A stretch of 64,000 nt of DNA from Dorea phocaeensis. Lineage in GTDB: Bacteria > Bacillota > Clostridia > Lachnospirales > Lachnospiraceae. Numbering within the stretch: the stretch's first letter is position 1; each line of letters begins with the position of its first letter. The position numbers and the translations under genes are program-made. Below, in pieces: positions 61,903-64,000 of this stretch. Under the pieces are notes generated by a model. It searched no databases. It was not told the origin of the DNA and was given only the letters and a program-made list of their open reading frames with translations. The stretch is from contig NZ_OEPZ01000002.1 in the NCBI RefSeq assembly GCF_900240315.1, forward strand, positions 1 through 64,000, written 5' to 3'.

Positions 61903-63153
61903 TTACTCTCCACGCACAGCCGCTGCTTCCTCGTAGAAGCTTGAAACTTCTTCTTCCTTCGGAACCGGCGGTTCTGGTCCCTGCTTGAATACAATCTTCA
62001 AAAGAATCGGCGTAATAATCGTCGTTACCACAACCATGATGATCACTGGCGCTAAAAATGACGTTCCCAAAAGGCCAATACTTTCACCTTTGCTCGCTAC
62101 AATCAACGCAACTTCGCCTCGAGAAATCATTCCCACACCAATTCGCTTACACTGGTACGGCTTGTATTTACAAATTTTTGCACCAAGCCCGCATCCGACA
62201 ATCTTCGTCAGCACTGCCACAACAATCAGCAGTACGGAAAACAATACAATCGTACCGGACATTTTCGGCAGTTCTACTTTCAGTCCAATACTTGCAAAGA
62301 ATACCGGAGAAAGCAGAAGATACGACAGTGTATCGAATTTGGTCTCCACGAACATGGAACGCTGTGTATTGGAGATAATGAGTCCGGCAATGAATGCTCC
62401 CGTAATATCAGCCACTCCAAACACTTCTTCTGCAATGTATGCCATCAGAAGACAGAATACAAACGCAATAATCACGTGGCGATGCAGATTTTTCGGCGCT
62501 GCTTCCGTCCACTTCTTATATGCCATATAGAACAGGAATCCAACCACTCCGGCAAATACGAAGAATCCCACAATCTTCAAAAGAACAGCCACAATACTTA
62601 CCGAAGAATCCGCAAGGCTTGTCACGATCGTCAGTGCGATAATACCAAGAATATCATCGATGATCGCCGCACCCAAAATCGCATTTCCGGATCGCGTCTT
62701 TAACTTTCCAAGTTCCTTCAATGTCTCAACGGTAATACTTACAGACGTCGCAGTCAGCACAATTCCGATAAAAATATTCTGTAAGAATATCGTCCCATTT
62801 GCATCTGATGCAATCATACCCGGCTTATTAAAGAAATGAGCCAGCGCAAATCCTCCCGCTAATGGAACCAGCACACCGCACAGCGCAATCACAAAAGATG
62901 CTTTCCCGCTTGCTTTCAGTTCCTTAATGTCCGTCTCCAGTCCGGCACAGAACATCAAGACAATGACGCCAAGTTCTGCCACTGCCGTAATAAACGGAGT
63001 TTCTGTCAGAACACCTCCTACAGCAGGTCCTAATAAGAGTCCCGCCAGAAGCGCTCCAACTACCTGCGGCATCTGTACTTTTCTAGTCGCCAGGCCAAGC
63101 ACCTTGGTACACAGCAGAATAATTGCCAAGTCCAGTAAATATTTGTAGTCCAT
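61903..63153 (-). CDS. Cation:proton antiporter, CPA2 family
   Basis: 416-residue membrane protein of the Na+/H+ exchanger (KefB/NapA-like) family with 12-13 segments. The ion-site motif is AAIIDDILGIIAL (adjacent Asp pair, electrogenic type); also VIVLMFCAGLETDIKEL and GMISRGEVALIVAS. There is no cytoplasmic TrkA-N domain. It probably exchanges Na+ or K+ for H+. Ribosome site GAAGGAA lies before ATG, with its own promoter. Confidence 0.92.
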   Translation of the reverse strand: MDYKYLLDLAIILLCTKVLGLATRKVQMPQVVGALLAGLLLGPAVGGVLTETPFITAVAELGVIVLMFCAGLETDIKELKASGKASFVIALCGVLVPLAGGFALAHFFNKPGMIASDANGTIFLQNIFIGIVLTATSVSITVETLKELGKLKTRSGNAILGAAIIDDILGIIALTIVTSLADSSVSIVAVLLKIVGFFVFAGVVGFLFYMAYKKWTEAAPKNLHRHVIIAFVFCLLMAYIAEEVFGVADITGAFIAGLIISNTQRSMFVETKFDTLSYLLLSPVFFASIGLKVELPKMSGTIVLFSVLLIVVAVLTKIVGCGLGAKICKYKPYQCKRIGVGMISRGEVALIVASKGESIGLLGTSFLAPVIIMVVVTTIITPILLKIVFKQGPEPPVPKEEEVSSFYEEAAAVRGE

Positions 63154-63198
63154 CTCTTATTCCTTCTTCCTTTTTTGAATTCTAAAAAAACCTTTACT

Positions 63199-63227
63199 AG
63201 AATACATCAATTATCTGCTTTTTTCAA
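63199..63227 (-). promoter_or_regulatory. Promoter of the CPA2 antiporter gene
   Basis: Minus strand TTGAAA (63222-63227), 17-base spacer, TATTCT (63199-63204), 46 bases before the start codon. Confidence 0.6.
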
Positions 63228-63256
63228 TATAACTTTTAACATTTATCGTTGCTTTT

Positions 63257-64000
63257 TTAACCGTTTTTCTGTTCAATCTGCTGTACTTCCTGCCCTCGCA
63301 GACTGATAATCGGCCCGCCCGTTCCTTCTATGTATGCTCTCGTAATGGTCACCTGACCGATATTGTCATCCTTTGGAATTTCGTACATGATATCCAGCAT
63401 AAATTCCTCAATAATGGCGCGAAGCGCTCTGGCTCCAGTGTCTTTTTTAATTGCTTTCTCAGCAATTGCAGACAATGCTCCGTCATCAAACTCCAACTTC
63501 ACTTCATCCAACGCCAACAACTTCTGATACTGCTTTAAGATCGCATTCTTTGGCTCTTTTAAGATCTGGATCAGCATTTCTTCGTTCATTCCCTGTAAGG
63601 TAAAGATAATCGGCAGACGCCCTAAGAACTCCGGAATCATTCCAAAGTTACGAAGATCTTCCACAGTCACTTTACTAAGGATTGTCTTATCATGATCGTA
63701 TTTATCTTTTAAGTCTGCTCCAAATCCAATGGATGCCTGTTTCGTCAGACGCTCCTTAATAATTCCCTCCAAATCCGGAAATGCTCCGCCACAGATGAAA
63801 AGAATGTTCTTGGTATTTACCGTTGTCAGAGGTACCATGGCATTCTTACTATTCGCTCCCACCGGCACTTCCACGTCGCTTCCCTCCAGAAGCTTTAACA
63901 TTCCTTGCTGTACCGATTCACCGCTGACATCCCGCTGGCTGGAATTCTTCTTCTTTGCAATCTTATCAATCTCGTCAATGAAAATAATTCCCTGCTCTGC
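63257..64000 (-). CDS. clpX: ClpX-family AAA+ unfoldase, 3' part only
   Basis: The frame is open to the window edge, so the N-terminal half (zinc domain, Walker A) is outside. The visible 247 residues begin within Walker B ([12 protein letters not shown]) and include [34 protein letters not shown], the arginine-finger/sensor region [12 protein letters not shown] and sensor 2 [15 protein letters not shown]. This is ClpX-like along its length. Some stretches ([28 protein letters not shown]) differ from standard clostridial ClpX, so it may be a second ClpX-like paralogue. Confidence 0.85.
   Translation of the reverse strand, partial: AEQGIIFIDEIDKIAKKKNSSQRDVSGESVQQGMLKLLEGSDVEVPVGANSKNAMVPLTTVNTKNILFICGGAFPDLEGIIKERLTKQASIGFGADLKDKYDHDKTILSKVTVEDLRNFGMIPEFLGRLPIIFTLQGMNEEMLIQILKEPKNAILKQYQKLLALDEVKLEFDDGALSAIAEKAIKKDTGARALRAIIEEFMLDIMYEIPKDDNIGQVTITRAYIEGTGGPIISLRGQEVQQIEQKNG

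Overview
The window reads as chromosome from a low-GC, strictly anaerobic, probably spore-forming Firmicute, most likely a gut Lachnospiraceae (Clostridia). The signs are pyruvate,phosphate dikinase, a K+-type membrane pyrophosphatase, pyruvate:ferredoxin oxidoreductase, a single-chain glycyl-tRNA synthetase, a YlmC/YmxH protein, ECF vitamin transporters, sigma-A promoters with 17-base spacers and AGGAGG ribosome sites. I cannot name the species. No phage, integrase, transposase gene or CRISPR array was seen. Most genes lie on the minus strand.

Layout: 1-720 holds twin promoters and the leader of an rRNA operon that runs leftward out of the window. 0.7-7.3 kb: ppdK, an M18 aminopeptidase, and kbl-tdh (threonine to glycine), divergent from sstT (Ser/Thr uptake) at 7.7 kb. 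9-15.9 kb: glyQS, recO, a small YqzL-like gene, era, an M16C protease and a GNAT. 16-19.2 kb: an NhaC-family transporter behind a lysine riboswitch, then a kinase coupled to an ECF S component. 19.4-28.8 kb: PFOR (nifJ), a sodium symporter, two G3E (CobW) GTPases, one with a long His-rich loop, and hppA. 29-32.7 kb: a redox/sulfur cluster made of an ATP-dependent activase, a DUF3343 protein, a double-cubane reductase-like protein and a class V aminotransferase. 32.7-36 kb: truA, ecfT, ecfA2, ecfA1. 36-40.5 kb: cyclophilin, a degenerate arylsulfotransferase-like secreted protein, acylphosphatase, DUF1848, and a small ppGpp-hydrolase-like HD protein. 40.5-45 kb: an RND exporter with an inserted coiled coil, divergent from an SDR. 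45-51.4 kb: xth, a second truA, nrdR, ylmC, a NatAB-type ABC exporter, ferredoxin, YbjQ, dapB. 51.5-64 kb: tRNA-Pro(GGG), a NadM-like enzyme, a DEAD helicase, a Crp-family regulator, trxA, an ABC exporter, a C39 peptidase, tRNA-Pro(TGG), tRNA-Gly(TCC), a D-2-hydroxyacid dehydrogenase, an LspA-like protein, a coiled-coil protein, a Csp-like subtilase, a CPA2 antiporter and the 3' part of a clpX-family gene.

How parts fit: PPDK, PFOR and the pyrophosphatase fit a PPi-saving anaerobic glycolysis, and many transporters are of Na+-coupled families (SstT, NhaC, SNF, NatAB, possibly HppA). The ECF S component at 19 kb has no ATPase of its own beside it and could use the EcfA1-A2-T module at 34-36 kb.

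Most notable: the four-gene double-cubane/DUF3343/desulfurase-like cluster; a lysine riboswitch that recasts an 'Na+/H+ antiporter' as a probable lysine transporter; the arylsulfotransferase-like protein that appears to lack two active-site histidines; the G3E GTPase pair; the RND protein with an adaptor-like coiled coil; and five copies of a dispersed palindromic repeat, one of which supplies the last codons of a gene.
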